In this document: piece by piece, positions 1-7,637 of the stretch
How the letters are laid out: each line of letters begins with the position of its first letter
Position numbering within the stretch: the first letter of the stretch is position 1
Assembly (NCBI RefSeq): GCF_006716235.1
Contig: NZ_VFOR01000001.1
Coordinates: 744,001-808,000 of the forward strand
Source: Propioniferax innocua
GTDB taxonomy: Bacteria > Actinomycetota > Actinomycetes > Propionibacteriales > Propionibacteriaceae
Reading direction: 5' to 3'
Length of the DNA: 64,000 bases
The notes under the pieces: generated by a model
The model's input: the letters and a program-made list of their open reading frames with translations, nothing else
The model's database searches: none
Told to the model about the DNA's origin: nothing
Position numbers and translations under genes: made by a program

Positions 1-484
1 GGTTGTTGGTCGCCACGTGACCCTGATCATCCAGCACAAAACCCGAACCCGTACCGCCACGGCCTCCATCGACCACGATGGTCACTGTGCTGGGCAGCAC
101 ATCGGTGGCGATCTGGGGAATCCCCTCGGCGGAAACAGGCTCTCCCCTTCCACCTGGCCCCGATTCGATCGGCGCCGATGAGGTGGGGGGCTGGATGCTG
201 CGTGACCCGAGCCAGACACCCCCTGCTCCGGCTGCGCCTCCCACGACGAGGGCCGTCACGGCCACCGCTGCCACGATGCCCGCGATACCCCGACGCTTGG
301 GCTCGGTCGGCTGGTGCTGCAGCGGCACGGGGTGCTGATGCTGTGGCGCAGACGGTTGTTGCGGCTGCGCGAACTGCGGTGGCCCCCCGAAGAAGTACTG
401 CGGCGGCTGCGACCCCCATGAATCGGCATCGCTGGCCTCGGTCCAACCGCTGGCCCCACTGCTGGACCAGCCTCCGTGGGTCAC
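1..484 (-). CDS. HtrA/DegP-like membrane-anchored serine protease, N-terminal part (runs off the left edge)
   Basis: Only the first 161 codons are present. Reading from the GTG at 484, there is a Gly/Ser/Pro/Gln-rich cytoplasmic segment of about 70 residues, one membrane span (around residues 75-97, rich in Ala/Val/Gly), a linker, then the start of a trypsin-like domain with the typical HtrA opening: GSGFVLDDQGHVATNN, leading into the catalytic-His region just outside the window. This layout matches actinobacterial HtrA proteases, which degrade or refold misfolded proteins outside the membrane. The start overlaps the stop of the upstream RseB-like gene (GTGA) and has a GGAG site 6 nt upstream, so the two are co-transcribed. 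The catalytic triad itself cannot be seen here. Confidence 0.85.
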   Translation of the reverse strand, partial: MTHGGWSSSGASGWTEASDADSWGSQPPQYFFGGPPQFAQPQQPSAPQHQHPVPLQHQPTEPKRRGIAGIVAAVAVTALVVGGAAGAGGVWLGSRSIQPPTSSAPIESGPGGRGEPVSAEGIPQIATDVLPSTVTIVVDGGRGGTGSGFVLDDQGHVATNN

Positions 485-1188
485 GCGATGCTCCGATATC
501 CGGCGCTGACGAGAATGTCACCCGATGGCGTGTAGGACTCCTGCCAGAGCACCTGATGCGTCGACGCGTCGAGCCAGTAACGGTTGGCGACAGGACCGGC
601 CGGGTCCCCGACCCGCGATGCCAGCTGCACCGTCGGGCGGCCGAGGATCTCATCTGATTCAGCGATGGTCCACACCACACGACCGGGCTGACCCAGCTCA
701 TCGGTGGACATGGGTGTGGGGACGAAACTGGTGGTGCCGTCGGGAAACCGCACCGAAGTGCCCTCTGGACGGGTGCTCGTTCGAGCAGTGATCGTCCGGA
801 ACGGTTCCCCGACAGATTCACGGACGTGAACGGTCTGGCTTCCGTCGAGCAGGCCAAGAGCGGTCGACACCGCCGCTTCGTGCACGGCATCGGCCTCACG
901 GCCCGCCTTCTCGTCCGAACGCTTCACGGGCCTCACCGGGGCAAGCTGACCGGCATCGGCTCCAGCGACCTTCTCAGCCGGGTGTCCCTGCACGAGCATC
1001 GCGGTGACAACGGGGTTGGTCAGGGGGGTGACCGCCATGTCCCGCGTGAGCTGCGGATGGAATGCGGCCGGTCGGCCCATCGACGAAGCAGGCGAGGCGA
1101 CGGCCGCCCCGGCCAGGCCTGTGGTTGCCAGCATGACTCCCGCAGCACATCCTGCTGCCAGCATCACGCCCACACGTCGTGCTCGCAT
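481..1188 (-). CDS. Secreted RseB/MucB-like protein (envelope-stress regulator candidate)
   Basis: 235 residues from the ATG at 1188, chosen because a GGAGG site lies just upstream; a longer frame to 1263 adds residues that overlap dapA. The N-terminus is a signal peptide (MRARRVGVMLAAGCAAGV, then AVASPAS). The C-terminal part (NRYWLDASTHQVLWQESY...) resembles the RseB/MucB fold, where a strand with W/L-D-x-x-T-x-x-x-L-W precedes a tail, but it is short and the match is by eye. RseB proteins bind anti-sigma factors and sense envelope damage. It is followed directly by the htrA-like gene with a 4-nt overlap, a pairing that fits an envelope-stress role. No sigma or anti-sigma gene is beside it. 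It could also be an unrelated secreted protein of unknown role. Confidence 0.5.
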   Translation of the reverse strand: MRARRVGVMLAAGCAAGVMLATTGLAGAAVASPASSMGRPAAFHPQLTRDMAVTPLTNPVVTAMLVQGHPAEKVAGADAGQLAPVRPVKRSDEKAGREADAVHEAAVSTALGLLDGSQTVHVRESVGEPFRTITARTSTRPEGTSVRFPDGTTSFVPTPMSTDELGQPGRVVWTIAESDEILGRPTVQLASRVGDPAGPVANRYWLDASTHQVLWQESYTPSGDILVSAGYRSIA

Positions 1189-1198
1189 CGATCCTCCT

Positions 1199-2083
1199 TC
1201 AGGCCAACCCGGCTTCCTCGAGTGCTTCGATGAATCCCTTGAGCTGGTCTTCGGTGGCGGCAACCTGCGGCGGACGTAGAACGCCCACCCGGTGCCCCTG
1301 CCATGTCAGACCGGCCTTCACCATGGTGCATCCCTGGGCAGCGAAAACACCAGTGTAGACCGGCAACAAAGTGCGGTGGAGTTCCAGAGCACGCTCGACG
1401 TCCCCGGCCAGATAGGCCTCGATCATCTGTTTGGTCTGAACCCCGCAGAAGTGGGTCGAGGTTCCCACCACGCCCGAACCACCGATCGCCAGCAGCGGCA
1501 GGGTCATGGCGTCGTCACCGGAGTACACGGCAAGGTCTGTTCGTCGAAGAACCTCGGCGGTCCCGGCCATGTCATGCTTCGCGTCCTTCAACGCCACGAT
1601 GTTCGGGTGCTGACCGAGCGTCACGAGGGTGTCGGTGGTCATGGGCACGCCGGTGCGATGCGGGATGTCGTACATGAAGACGCCCAGATCGGTGGCGTCG
1701 GCCACCGTCTCGAAGTGCGCGATGATGCCCGACTGCGGAGGACGTGCATAGTACGGCGCCACCAGCAGAACAGCGTCGGCACCATTGTCGCTGGCCCGCT
1801 TGGCGAGCTCGACTGACTGGGACGTGCTCGCGGCCCCCGCTCCGGCGATCAACTTGACGTCATCCCCCACGGCCTCGCGCACGGTGCGCACCAGCTGGGA
1901 TTTCTCATCCCACGTGGTGGTCGGTGACTCGCCTGTGGTGCCCGAGATCACCAACGCATCGTTGTGCATCTCCTCGACGAGATACACCGCGAGTTCGGCG
2001 GCGGCGGGCAGGTCGAGTGCCAGGTCGTCGTCGAACGGAGTGACCATCGCGGTCACCAAGGTGCCAAAGGGGTACGAACGCAT
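1199..2083 (-). CDS. dapA: 4-hydroxy-tetrahydrodipicolinate synthase
   Basis: 294 residues, normal for the family. DapA condenses pyruvate with aspartate semialdehyde, the first committed step to diaminopimelate and lysine, in the cytosol. Seen in the sequence: ISGTTGESPTT near residue 48 (substrate loop), YDIPHRTG around residue 139 with the family's catalytic Tyr and the Arg, and IVALKDAK around residue 165 carrying the Schiff-base lysine. The open frame extends upstream to 2395 but that part is out-of-frame reading through the methyltransferase gene. The ATG at 2083 lies 7 nt after a TACTAT box and has no Shine-Dalgarno sequence, so a leaderless start is likely. The gene sits 19 nt behind the methyltransferase and 10 nt before the RseB-like gene. 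Other dap genes are 6-11 kb away. Confidence 0.93.
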   Translation of the reverse strand: MRSYPFGTLVTAMVTPFDDDLALDLPAAAELAVYLVEEMHNDALVISGTTGESPTTTWDEKSQLVRTVREAVGDDVKLIAGAGAASTSQSVELAKRASDNGADAVLLVAPYYARPPQSGIIAHFETVADATDLGVFMYDIPHRTGVPMTTDTLVTLGQHPNIVALKDAKHDMAGTAEVLRRTDLAVYSGDDAMTLPLLAIGGSGVVGTSTHFCGVQTKQMIEAYLAGDVERALELHRTLLPVYTGVFAAQGCTMVKAGLTWQGHRVGVLRPPQVAATEDQLKGFIEALEEAGLA

Positions 2084-2090
2084 GGGGGGA

Positions 2091-2096
2091 ATAGTA
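2091..2096 (-). promoter_or_regulatory. -10 box of a leaderless promoter for dapA
   Basis: On the minus strand TACTAT lies 7 nt before the dapA ATG (2083). The box sits in the 19-nt gap after the methyltransferase stop. No -35 match was seen. Inference from spacing and absence of a ribosome-binding site. Confidence 0.45.
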
Positions 2097-2102
2097 CGGG
2101 GT

Positions 2103-2726
2103 TCAGCGAACCGCGACGAGCAGTCCGTCTCCGACGGGCAGGAGTGTCGTGGCGAGATCCTCACGCTCCTGCAGTGCATACAGAGCTTCACGGATGACGA
2201 TCGTCTCGTCCTCCTCGTTGGTGTCGTCGGCGACCTTGCCCTGCCACAAGGCGTCGTTGAGCACCAAGACTCCACCGGGCCGCAGCAGACGCAGAGCCTC
2301 CTCGACACATTCACCGTATTCCAGCTTGTCGCCGTCGATGAACACGATGTCGTAGGCCTCATCGGTGAGTTTGGGCAGGACCTCGAGCGCCGCACCGGCG
2401 ATCAGCCGGAACCGGCGCCCGGGGACGCCGAACTTGGTGAACGCCGTGCGCGCCAAGGCCTGGTGCTCGTGTTCGATATCCACCGAGGTGAGGACGCCCT
2501 CTGGGTCCATGCCGGCCAGAAGGGCCAGCCCGGAGACACCGGTTCCGGTACCGACCTCCACGACCGCCTTCGCGCCGACCGCGCGTGCAAGCACCGTCAG
2601 CGTCGACGCGGCTGCGGGGGCCAGCGCCGGGATGTCGCCCTGCTCGGCACGCTCACGTGCCTGTCGTGCGGCGTCCGGCTCCACGGCGAAACCGGAGATG
2701 AACTGCTCAGTGTTCTGGTTGGTCAC
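2103..2726 (-). CDS. SAM-dependent O-methyltransferase (Rv1220c / class I catechol-type family)
   Basis: 207 residues from GTG at 2726. The SAM-binding motif VVEVGTGTGVSGLALL is at about residues 55-70; VDIEHEHQ and IVFIDGDKLEY give the acidic loop and metal-binding region of the class I O-methyltransferase family (Pfam Methyltransf_3). The physiological substrate is unknown. In mycobacteria the orthologue (Rv1220c) lies beside sigE; here no sigma gene is adjacent but an RseB-like and htrA gene follow. The longer frame to 2786 would run into the divergent gene at 2760, while GTG 2726 follows a TAGACT box by 8 nt with no Shine-Dalgarno site, so a leaderless start is preferred. Confidence 0.85.
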   Translation of the reverse strand: MTNQNTEQFISGFAVEPDAARQARERAEQGDIPALAPAAASTLTVLARAVGAKAVVEVGTGTGVSGLALLAGMDPEGVLTSVDIEHEHQALARTAFTKFGVPGRRFRLIAGAALEVLPKLTDEAYDIVFIDGDKLEYGECVEEALRLLRPGGVLVLNDALWQGKVADDTNEEDETIVIREALYALQEREDLATTLLPVGDGLLVAVR

Positions 2727-2734
2727 GATTTCGG

Positions 2735-2752
2735 AGTCTACCGCCCTACGAT
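2735..2752. promoter_or_regulatory. Back-to-back divergent leaderless promoters
   Basis: The intergenic gap is only 33 nt. On the minus strand TAGACT (2735-2740) precedes the methyltransferase GTG by 8 nt. On the plus strand TACGAT (2747-2752) precedes the ATG at 2760 by 7 nt. Neither start has a Shine-Dalgarno site. A -35 region for either promoter would lie on the other gene's start codon, so the two probably cannot fire at the same time (inference). Confidence 0.5.
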
Positions 2753-2759
2753 GTGAGGC

Positions 2760-3002
2760 ATGAACAGAGCCGCCAGACATGATCACGTGGTCGCAGCAGA
2801 ACTCGTCGCCTCGGTGTTGAGCCTCGAGGTGTCAGCGGGCGACCGCGTCGATGCCACCGATGTGGTGTGCGTCCTCGAATCCATGAAGATGGAGATCCCG
2901 GTCATGGCGGACACCGGCGGAACCGTCACCGAACTCGTTGTGAAGGTCGGCGACACCGTGCGGGAGGGCGACCCACTCGTGGTGGTGCGGCCCGGCGCCT
3001 GA
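2760..3002 (+). CDS. Small stand-alone biotinyl/lipoyl-attachment protein (TB7.3-like)
   Basis: 80 residues making up a single biotinyl domain: AELVASVLSLEVSAGD, then the attachment motif ESMKMEIPV with the modifiable lysine at about residue 43, then VKVGDTVREGDPLVVV. This is the size and pattern of the free-standing biotinylated protein TB7.3 (Rv3221c) of mycobacteria and of biotin carrier domains of acyl-CoA carboxylases. A partner carboxylase is not in the window, so whether it serves as a carrier subunit is unknown. It is divergent from the methyltransferase and ends 5 nt before the convergent glgC stop. Biotinylation by BirA is inferred from the Met-Lys-Met motif. Confidence 0.85.
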   Translation: MNRAARHDHVVAAELVASVLSLEVSAGDRVDATDVVCVLESMKMEIPVMADTGGTVTELVVKVGDTVREGDPLVVVRPGA

Positions 3003-3007
3003 GCGGC

Positions 3008-4231
3008 TCACATGTCGCGGGTGATGTGCATGCCCTTCTTGACCACGGTGATGCCCCCCTTGGAGACATGGAAACCACGCGCGATGTCGTGCTCGTGGTT
3101 GACGCCGATCTCCACGCCATCATCGACCTTCACGTTCTTGTCGAGGATCGCGCGACGCACGACGCTGTTCCGCCCCAGCTGAACGTTCTGCATCAGCACC
3201 GACCCCTCGACGTTGGCCCATTTCTCGACCCGCACATCGGGCGAGAGCACCGAATTGTCCACGTCTCCGCCGGAGATGATGCAGCCCGGCGAGACGATGG
3301 ATTCCTCCGCGTTGCCGCGCAGCACGAACTTCGCCCCCGGGCGCTGGGGTGAATGGGTGTAGATGGGCCATTCGTTGTTGTAGACGCTGAAGTTGGGGAC
3401 CACCGAGGTGAGGTCCATGTTCGCCTCGTGATACGCGTCGATGGTGCCGACGTCCCGCCAGTAGTTCGCGTCCTTCTCGGTGTTGCCGGGAACGGTGTTG
3501 GTCGTGAAATCGTGCACCTGGGCCTGACCCCGCTCCACGAACCACGGGATGATGTCGCCGCCCATGTCGTGACGCGCGTTCTGGTCGGCCGCATCGGCCT
3601 CGAGCGCCTCCACGAAGGCCTCGCGAGTGAAGATGTAGTTACCCATCGACGCAAAGGACTCATCCGGGTTGTCCGGCAGGCCGGGCGGATCGCTCGGCTT
3701 CTCGAGGAACTCGCGAATCCTGTAGTCGGCGTCGGCATCGATGATCCCGAAGGCGCTCGCCCCTTCGCGCGGGACGCGGATACCGGCGACCGTGCAGGCA
3801 AGCCCCGAATCGATGTGCTGTTGCAGCATCTGGGAGACGTCCATGCGGTAGATGTTGTCGGCACCGAAGACCACCACGTAGTCAGGGTTCTCATCGTTGA
3901 TGAGATTCATCGACTGATGGATGGCATCGGCCGAGCCCTGATACCAGCGCGGCCCGAGCCGCTGCTGGGCCGGGACCGGGGTCACATAGAAACCGAGCAG
4001 GGTGGACATGCGCCACGTCATCGAGATGTGTCGGTCCAACGAGTGCGACTTGTACTGCGTCAGCACCGCGATCTTCATCAGCTCGGAGTTGACGAGGTTC
4101 GACAACACGAAATCGATGAGACGGTAGGTGCCGGCGAAGGGCACGGCGGGCTTGGCACGCGCCTCGGTGAGCGGCATGAGCCTCTTCCCCTCACCACCGG
4201 CCAGAACGATGGACAGAACATTCGGCGACAT
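3008..4231 (-). CDS. glgC: Glucose-1-phosphate adenylyltransferase (ADP-glucose pyrophosphorylase)
   Basis: 407 residues, the usual length. It makes ADP-glucose from ATP and glucose-1-phosphate, the donor for glycogen and for alpha-maltose-1-phosphate in actinobacteria. Seen: N-terminal nucleotidyltransferase motif [20 protein letters not shown], the signature [10 protein letters not shown] near residue 97, [10 protein letters not shown], the sugar-binding FLEKPSDPP, and a C-terminal left-handed beta-helix region with the regulatory tail. An AGGGG-type site lies 8 nt before the ATG at 4231. It is divergent from glgA across a 134-nt gap, as expected for genes used together. Confidence 0.96.
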   Translation of the reverse strand: MSPNVLSIVLAGGEGKRLMPLTEARAKPAVPFAGTYRLIDFVLSNLVNSELMKIAVLTQYKSHSLDRHISMTWRMSTLLGFYVTPVPAQQRLGPRWYQGSADAIHQSMNLINDENPDYVVVFGADNIYRMDVSQMLQQHIDSGLACTVAGIRVPREGASAFGIIDADADYRIREFLEKPSDPPGLPDNPDESFASMGNYIFTREAFVEALEADAADQNARHDMGGDIIPWFVERGQAQVHDFTTNTVPGNTEKDANYWRDVGTIDAYHEANMDLTSVVPNFSVYNNEWPIYTHSPQRPGAKFVLRGNAEESIVSPGCIISGGDVDNSVLSPDVRVEKWANVEGSVLMQNVQLGRNSVVRRAILDKNVKVDDGVEIGVNHEHDIARGFHVSKGGITVVKKGMHITRDM

Positions 4232-4365
4232 ATTTCAGGCCCCTCTTCCCCGTCACTGGAGCTCCCCCGGATTTCCAGCAGCAACACTAGCCTGCTCCCG
4301 ATGATGGACCGCAGGTGGTTGGCACCCGGTCAACCACCACCGAGTTGGCCTGACAGAATCATCTC

Positions 4366-5556
4366 ATGGCTCCACATGTGTCGCTGTTGACCCGGGAATA
4401 CCCACCGCATATCTATGGAGGCGCCGGTGTGCATGTCGCACAGCTGGTGCGTCAACTCACTGATCTGTGCACCGTCGATGTCCACTGCATGGGCGAACCC
4501 CGGCCCGGAGCCACGGCTCACGCCGAGGATCATCCCGCCGACGCCAATGCCGCGCTGCGAGTGTTCGGCGCCGACCTGTCGATGGTCTCCGCACTCGACC
4601 CCGCGACGCAGGTGCTGCATTCCCACACCTGGTACGCGAACCTCGCCGGGCATCTCGGCGGGCTGTTCCTCGACGTGCCCCACGTGGTGACCTCACATTC
4701 ACTCGAACCGCACCGCCCATGGAAGGCAGAGCAACTCGGTGGTGGCTACCGTCTCTCCTCATGGGCCGAGCGCACCGCCTACGCGGCCGCGGACGCTGTC
4801 ATCGCCGTCTCCAGCAAGATGCGCGAGGGCATCCTCGAGGCCTACCCCGAGATCGACCCCGACAGGGTGCATGTGGTCCGCAACGGCGTCGACCCCGAAG
4901 AGTTCCACCCGGTTCCCGAGACCGAACTCGTGAGCGACCTGGGCGTCGACCTCGACAAGCCGTACGTGGCGTTCGTCGGACGCATCACGCGGCAGAAGGG
5001 CTTGGTGCATCTGGTGCGCGCCGCGGCCGAGTTCACCCCCGAGACCCAGGTCGTGCTGCTCGCCGGCGCCCCCGACACCCCCGAGATCGCCGCAGAGTTC
5101 AACCAGGCCTTCGCCGATCTCCGTGCCCAGCGTGAGGCCCCGGTGATCTGGGTGGAGGACATGCTGCCGCGCGCCAGCGTCCGTCAGGTGTTGACGCATG
5201 CCACCGTCTTCGCCTGCCCCTCGATCTATGAACCACTCGGCATCGTCAACCTGGAGGCCATGGCCTGCGAGACCGCTGTGGTGGCCTCCGCCGTCGGTGG
5301 CATCCCCGAGGTCGTCGCCGACGGCGAGACCGGCCTGCTCGTCCCCTACGACCCGGCCCGCGCCGACGATCCAGAAGCCATCAAGGCCTTCGAGAGCGAA
5401 TTCGCCGCCCGCGTCAACGAACTGGTCGCCGACCGCGACCGAGCCGACGCCATGGGCCGCGCCGGACGCACACGCAGCCTCGAACAGTTCTCGTGGGAAG
5501 CCATCGCCAAACAGACCGTCGAGGTGTACGAAACGGCCATCGCGCGGCACGGCTGA
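4366..5556 (+). CDS. glgA: GlgA/GlgM-type glycosyltransferase (ADP-glucose dependent glucan or maltose-1-phosphate synthase)
   Basis: 396 residues, GT4 fold and length of the actinobacterial Rv1212c family rather than the 480-residue GT5 GlgA of enterics. Motifs: N-terminal LLTREYPPHIYGGAGVH, HSHTWYANLAG, then VTSHSLEPHRPWK near residue 105, FVGRITRQKG near residue 203, and the donor-site signature IYEPLGIVNLEAMACET near residue 286. In mycobacteria this enzyme (GlgM) joins ADP-glucose to glucose-1-phosphate to give alpha-maltose-1-phosphate; older annotation calls it glycogen synthase. Divergent from glgC. The start is ATG 4366; no strong Shine-Dalgarno site is seen and CAGAAT lies 6 nt upstream. 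Confidence 0.92.
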   Translation: MAPHVSLLTREYPPHIYGGAGVHVAQLVRQLTDLCTVDVHCMGEPRPGATAHAEDHPADANAALRVFGADLSMVSALDPATQVLHSHTWYANLAGHLGGLFLDVPHVVTSHSLEPHRPWKAEQLGGGYRLSSWAERTAYAAADAVIAVSSKMREGILEAYPEIDPDRVHVVRNGVDPEEFHPVPETELVSDLGVDLDKPYVAFVGRITRQKGLVHLVRAAAEFTPETQVVLLAGAPDTPEIAAEFNQAFADLRAQREAPVIWVEDMLPRASVRQVLTHATVFACPSIYEPLGIVNLEAMACETAVVASAVGGIPEVVADGETGLLVPYDPARADDPEAIKAFESEFAARVNELVADRDRADAMGRAGRTRSLEQFSWEAIAKQTVEVYETAIARHG

Positions 5557-5630
5557 TCTTTTGGCAAACTCCTAGTGAACTCTGCGTCACTCGGCCAACG
5601 GGGATTCTGATCCTAGGTAAATCTGTCGGC

Positions 5631-6906
5631 ATGAAGAACACCCTTCGCTTCATCATCGCCCTGCTGATCAGCGCGATTCCCCCCCCCTGACCGTTTCAAC
5701 GCTTGCCATACCCGCGCATGCTGACACTCCGCCCACTCCAGCACCATCGTCTGCTCCCACGACGAGCCCACGCGAGGCACCGTCTGCAACCGGATCATCC
5801 TTCGAGTCATGCACAACGATCTCCAAAACCGACCAACTGTGCTTCTCCTTCGACGACCCGAAAGTGGACCCGCGTCAGGCTCCGGAAAGCACTGAACCGT
5901 CCGTCGGCACTCGGGACGCGCCAGAAACCGGTGATGAATGGTTCGGCCACCTGCCCAGCGACTGGAATCCACCGACATGTGACAACCCGCAGAACTTCCT
6001 CGCCGACCACTGGAACACTTATGTCAGCAGGTTCAATGTCTGCAGCGGAATGGACTACTTCCTAATCCTCCGAAAAAAGGGGATCCCGGTCGGAATCACC
6101 AGATATGTGTCGGTTTTTTCCGTGGACACACGACAGACGCCCGGCTCCCCGGTCCGATTCACCCACAAGATCATGAAGGTAAAGTCGGCCGGGAGCATAG
6201 GAACTGCAACTTTCCGCTCCAGCATCGGCGTCGAAAAGAAAGCCTTCGGTGTCCCAGACGAGTGGGAGCGGGAGACCAAGTACCCAGAGAAGTCAGGCTT
6301 GAAATCCACCTTCAACCACACGCCGAAGATGCTCGACAAGACAGCGTGGCTCTATGGGCCAACCGGCTACGTGCGAGCCACAACGACGCTCGCCAAGGGA
6401 AAATGGACAAAACCATTTCCTTTGCCCATCGGGCCGATGTATCGATGCGACACGATCATCACCTCCAAACCGGGATGCGTCGCCGGAGCGACCCGTCCTA
6501 CAGGCCATCGCCGAAGAATCGCGGTTACCACGCACACATCAAACAGGCCATCGCGTCCGGACTCCCCAATGAGCTGCGACGAACCACGGATCCCACACTG
6601 AAAAAGAAAAACCGTGAGGCGGCTTGCCCCAAGCGAATCACCTCGAAACGCCCTAAAGGGTATTCGTGTGATGAGTACCCATTCGCATCCACTGACAATG
6701 GCGCTGCCGGGCTTGGTGCGGGACGAGCTCGCTCATCGTATCCTAGCCTCAACTGTCGAATGCCGGACCCATACCGACGGGGGCCCAGCGGATTCAGCCG
6801 CTGTTTCATCCCAGAGGACGAAAACTCAGCCGGCGGCGGAGAGATCCGCACATTCTACAATCAGCACCGAGTTCTGAACGGAGACACCTTCTATGTCAAA
6901 CCATGA
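5631..6906 (+). pseudogene. Secreted NucA/NucB-type deoxyribonuclease, interrupted by two single-base frameshifts
   Basis: The ATG at 5631 starts a signal peptide (MKNTLRFIIALLISAI) that hits TGA at 5688 right after nine Cs. One more C (or two fewer) continues into LTVSTLAIPAHAD, a normal signal-peptidase site, and an open frame to about 6490 ending ...IITSKPGCVAGAT. The rest is one frame over: PSYRPSPKNRGYHAHIKQAI, ACPKRI, then the family hallmark SCDEYPFAST, CRMPDP, FIPEDENSAGG and the C-terminus GDTFYVKP. Adding one C in the CCC at 6492-6494 joins the frames. Repaired, the protein would be about 425 residues with the NucA/NucB nuclease fold at the C-terminus, following a Pro/Thr-rich linker. 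Base composition is less GC-rich than the neighbours, suggesting transfer. Both lesions are missing Cs, so phase variation, decay and sequencing error all remain possible. Confidence 0.82.
5679..5687 (+). repeat. Run of nine Cs inside the nuclease signal-peptide codons
   Basis: Positions 5679-5687 are all C, directly followed by TGA in the start-codon frame. Ten (or seven) Cs would restore the frame into the secreted nuclease. Such tracts slip during replication and are also prone to read-length errors. Confidence 0.85.
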
Positions 6907-7339
6907 TCGCCGCCACATTGCCCATCTGGATTTGGAGAACAGCGCATTCCTCATCTGGGGAGAAAATGACGACATCATTCCGGAGATCGACCTCGGGGCC
7001 GGCCGGATTCACTGCAAGACAGACTTTGCCTACTTCCTGCCGAATGTTGCCATCGGCGAGGTGCTCTTCCATGTTTCGGTGGGAACCGAGCCGGCAGACT
7101 GGGCGCATATGGAATGGCTCCGAGAGGCCACCTTCACCACGCGTATGTGGGGGCTGCTCAGGCTGAGGACAGCCTCCACGACCGGCACGCTCGATGAGAC
7201 CGACGAGGATCTCTGGACCATCGACGATGGCATCTACACCCTGACGATGCGGCATTACTTCAATCCCGATGACGGCGACTGCGTCGCGCGCGAACGCCCA
7301 GAACGCATGTGGACGCATCTGACCCCGGCGGAAGGCTGA
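6893..7339 (+). CDS. Acidic cytosolic protein overlapping the nuclease gene; immunity-protein candidate
   Basis: 148 residues with no signal peptide or membrane segment, rich in Asp/Glu (ENDDIIPEIDLGAGR, DETDEDLWTIDDG) and Trp. The ATG at 6893 lies inside the last codons of the nuclease gene (14-nt overlap) and has a GGAG site 9 nt upstream within that gene, so the pair would be translationally coupled. I recognise no family. A small acidic intracellular protein placed right behind a secreted nuclease fits the usual layout of bacterial toxin-immunity pairs, but this is inference only. The downstream hairpin at 7352-7395 closes the unit. Confidence 0.7.
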   Translation: MSNHDRRHIAHLDLENSAFLIWGENDDIIPEIDLGAGRIHCKTDFAYFLPNVAIGEVLFHVSVGTEPADWAHMEWLREATFTTRMWGLLRLRTASTTGTLDETDEDLWTIDDGIYTLTMRHYFNPDDGDCVARERPERMWTHLTPAEG

Positions 7340-7351
7340 ACCTCCGGCACC

Positions 7352-7395
7352 GAAACGGCGATGCCCTCCCCGCGTGGGGAGGGCATCGCCGTTTC
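7352..7395. terminator. Strong bidirectional hairpin terminator
   Basis: A perfect 20-bp stem (7352-7371 with 7376-7395) closes on a 4-nt GCGT loop between two convergent genes. Its arms begin GAAACGGCGATGCCC. It serves the gene ending at 7339 and the DUF3117 gene ending at 7414 on the other strand. Confidence 0.9.
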
Positions 7396-7413
7396 ACTTC
7401 TTCTGGTGGAGGG

Positions 7414-7584
7414 TCACTCCCCCACGACGCCGGTCAGGGCCTCGCGCAACGCGGTGGCTTCCTCGGCGTTCATCTCGACAACCAGTCGGCCACCACCCTC
7501 GAGTGGAACACGCATGACGATGCCGCGCCCCTCCTTGGTGACCTCGATATCGCCGTCTCCCGTGCGAGGCTTCATATGTGCCAT
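7414..7584 (-). CDS. DUF3117 small conserved actinobacterial protein
   Basis: 56 residues beginning MAHMKPRTGDGDIEVTKEG and continuing GRGIVMRVPLEGGGRLVVE, which is the conserved core of DUF3117 (Rv1211 in M. tuberculosis). The function of the family is unknown. The gene lies in the same neighbourhood as in mycobacteria: the LOG and DivIVA-like genes upstream and glgA/glgC nearby. It is followed by the strong hairpin at 7352-7395. A GAGG site lies 10-13 nt before the ATG. Confidence 0.92.
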   Translation of the reverse strand: MAHMKPRTGDGDIEVTKEGRGIVMRVPLEGGGRLVVEMNAEEATALREALTGVVGE

Positions 7585-7637
7585 CGTGTGTTTTCCTCAA
7601 TCTCGTTCGTGGTGGTTGTGAAAGTCCGTGGTGCCCA

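Noticed and set aside
27-899. 290-codon frame on the minus strand at the left edge
   Set aside because: It crosses both the HtrA and RseB-like genes in another frame and is Arg/Pro-rich without motifs; the HtrA reading from GTG 484 has clear protease sequence.
1199-2395. Longer start for dapA, and likewise for dapE, dapD, narH and betA
   Set aside because: The extra codons read through neighbouring genes out of frame and lack family similarity, whereas the shorter starts have a -10 box or a ribosome site at the right distance.
5493-5690. 65-codon frame ending at the nine Cs as a complete small protein
   Set aside because: Its real part is the signal peptide from ATG 5631, which continues into the nuclease after a one-base shift.
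7352-7395. Hairpin as an attachment site or mobile-element end
   Set aside because: There is no integrase, target duplication or tRNA nearby, and it sits exactly between two convergent genes as a terminator should.
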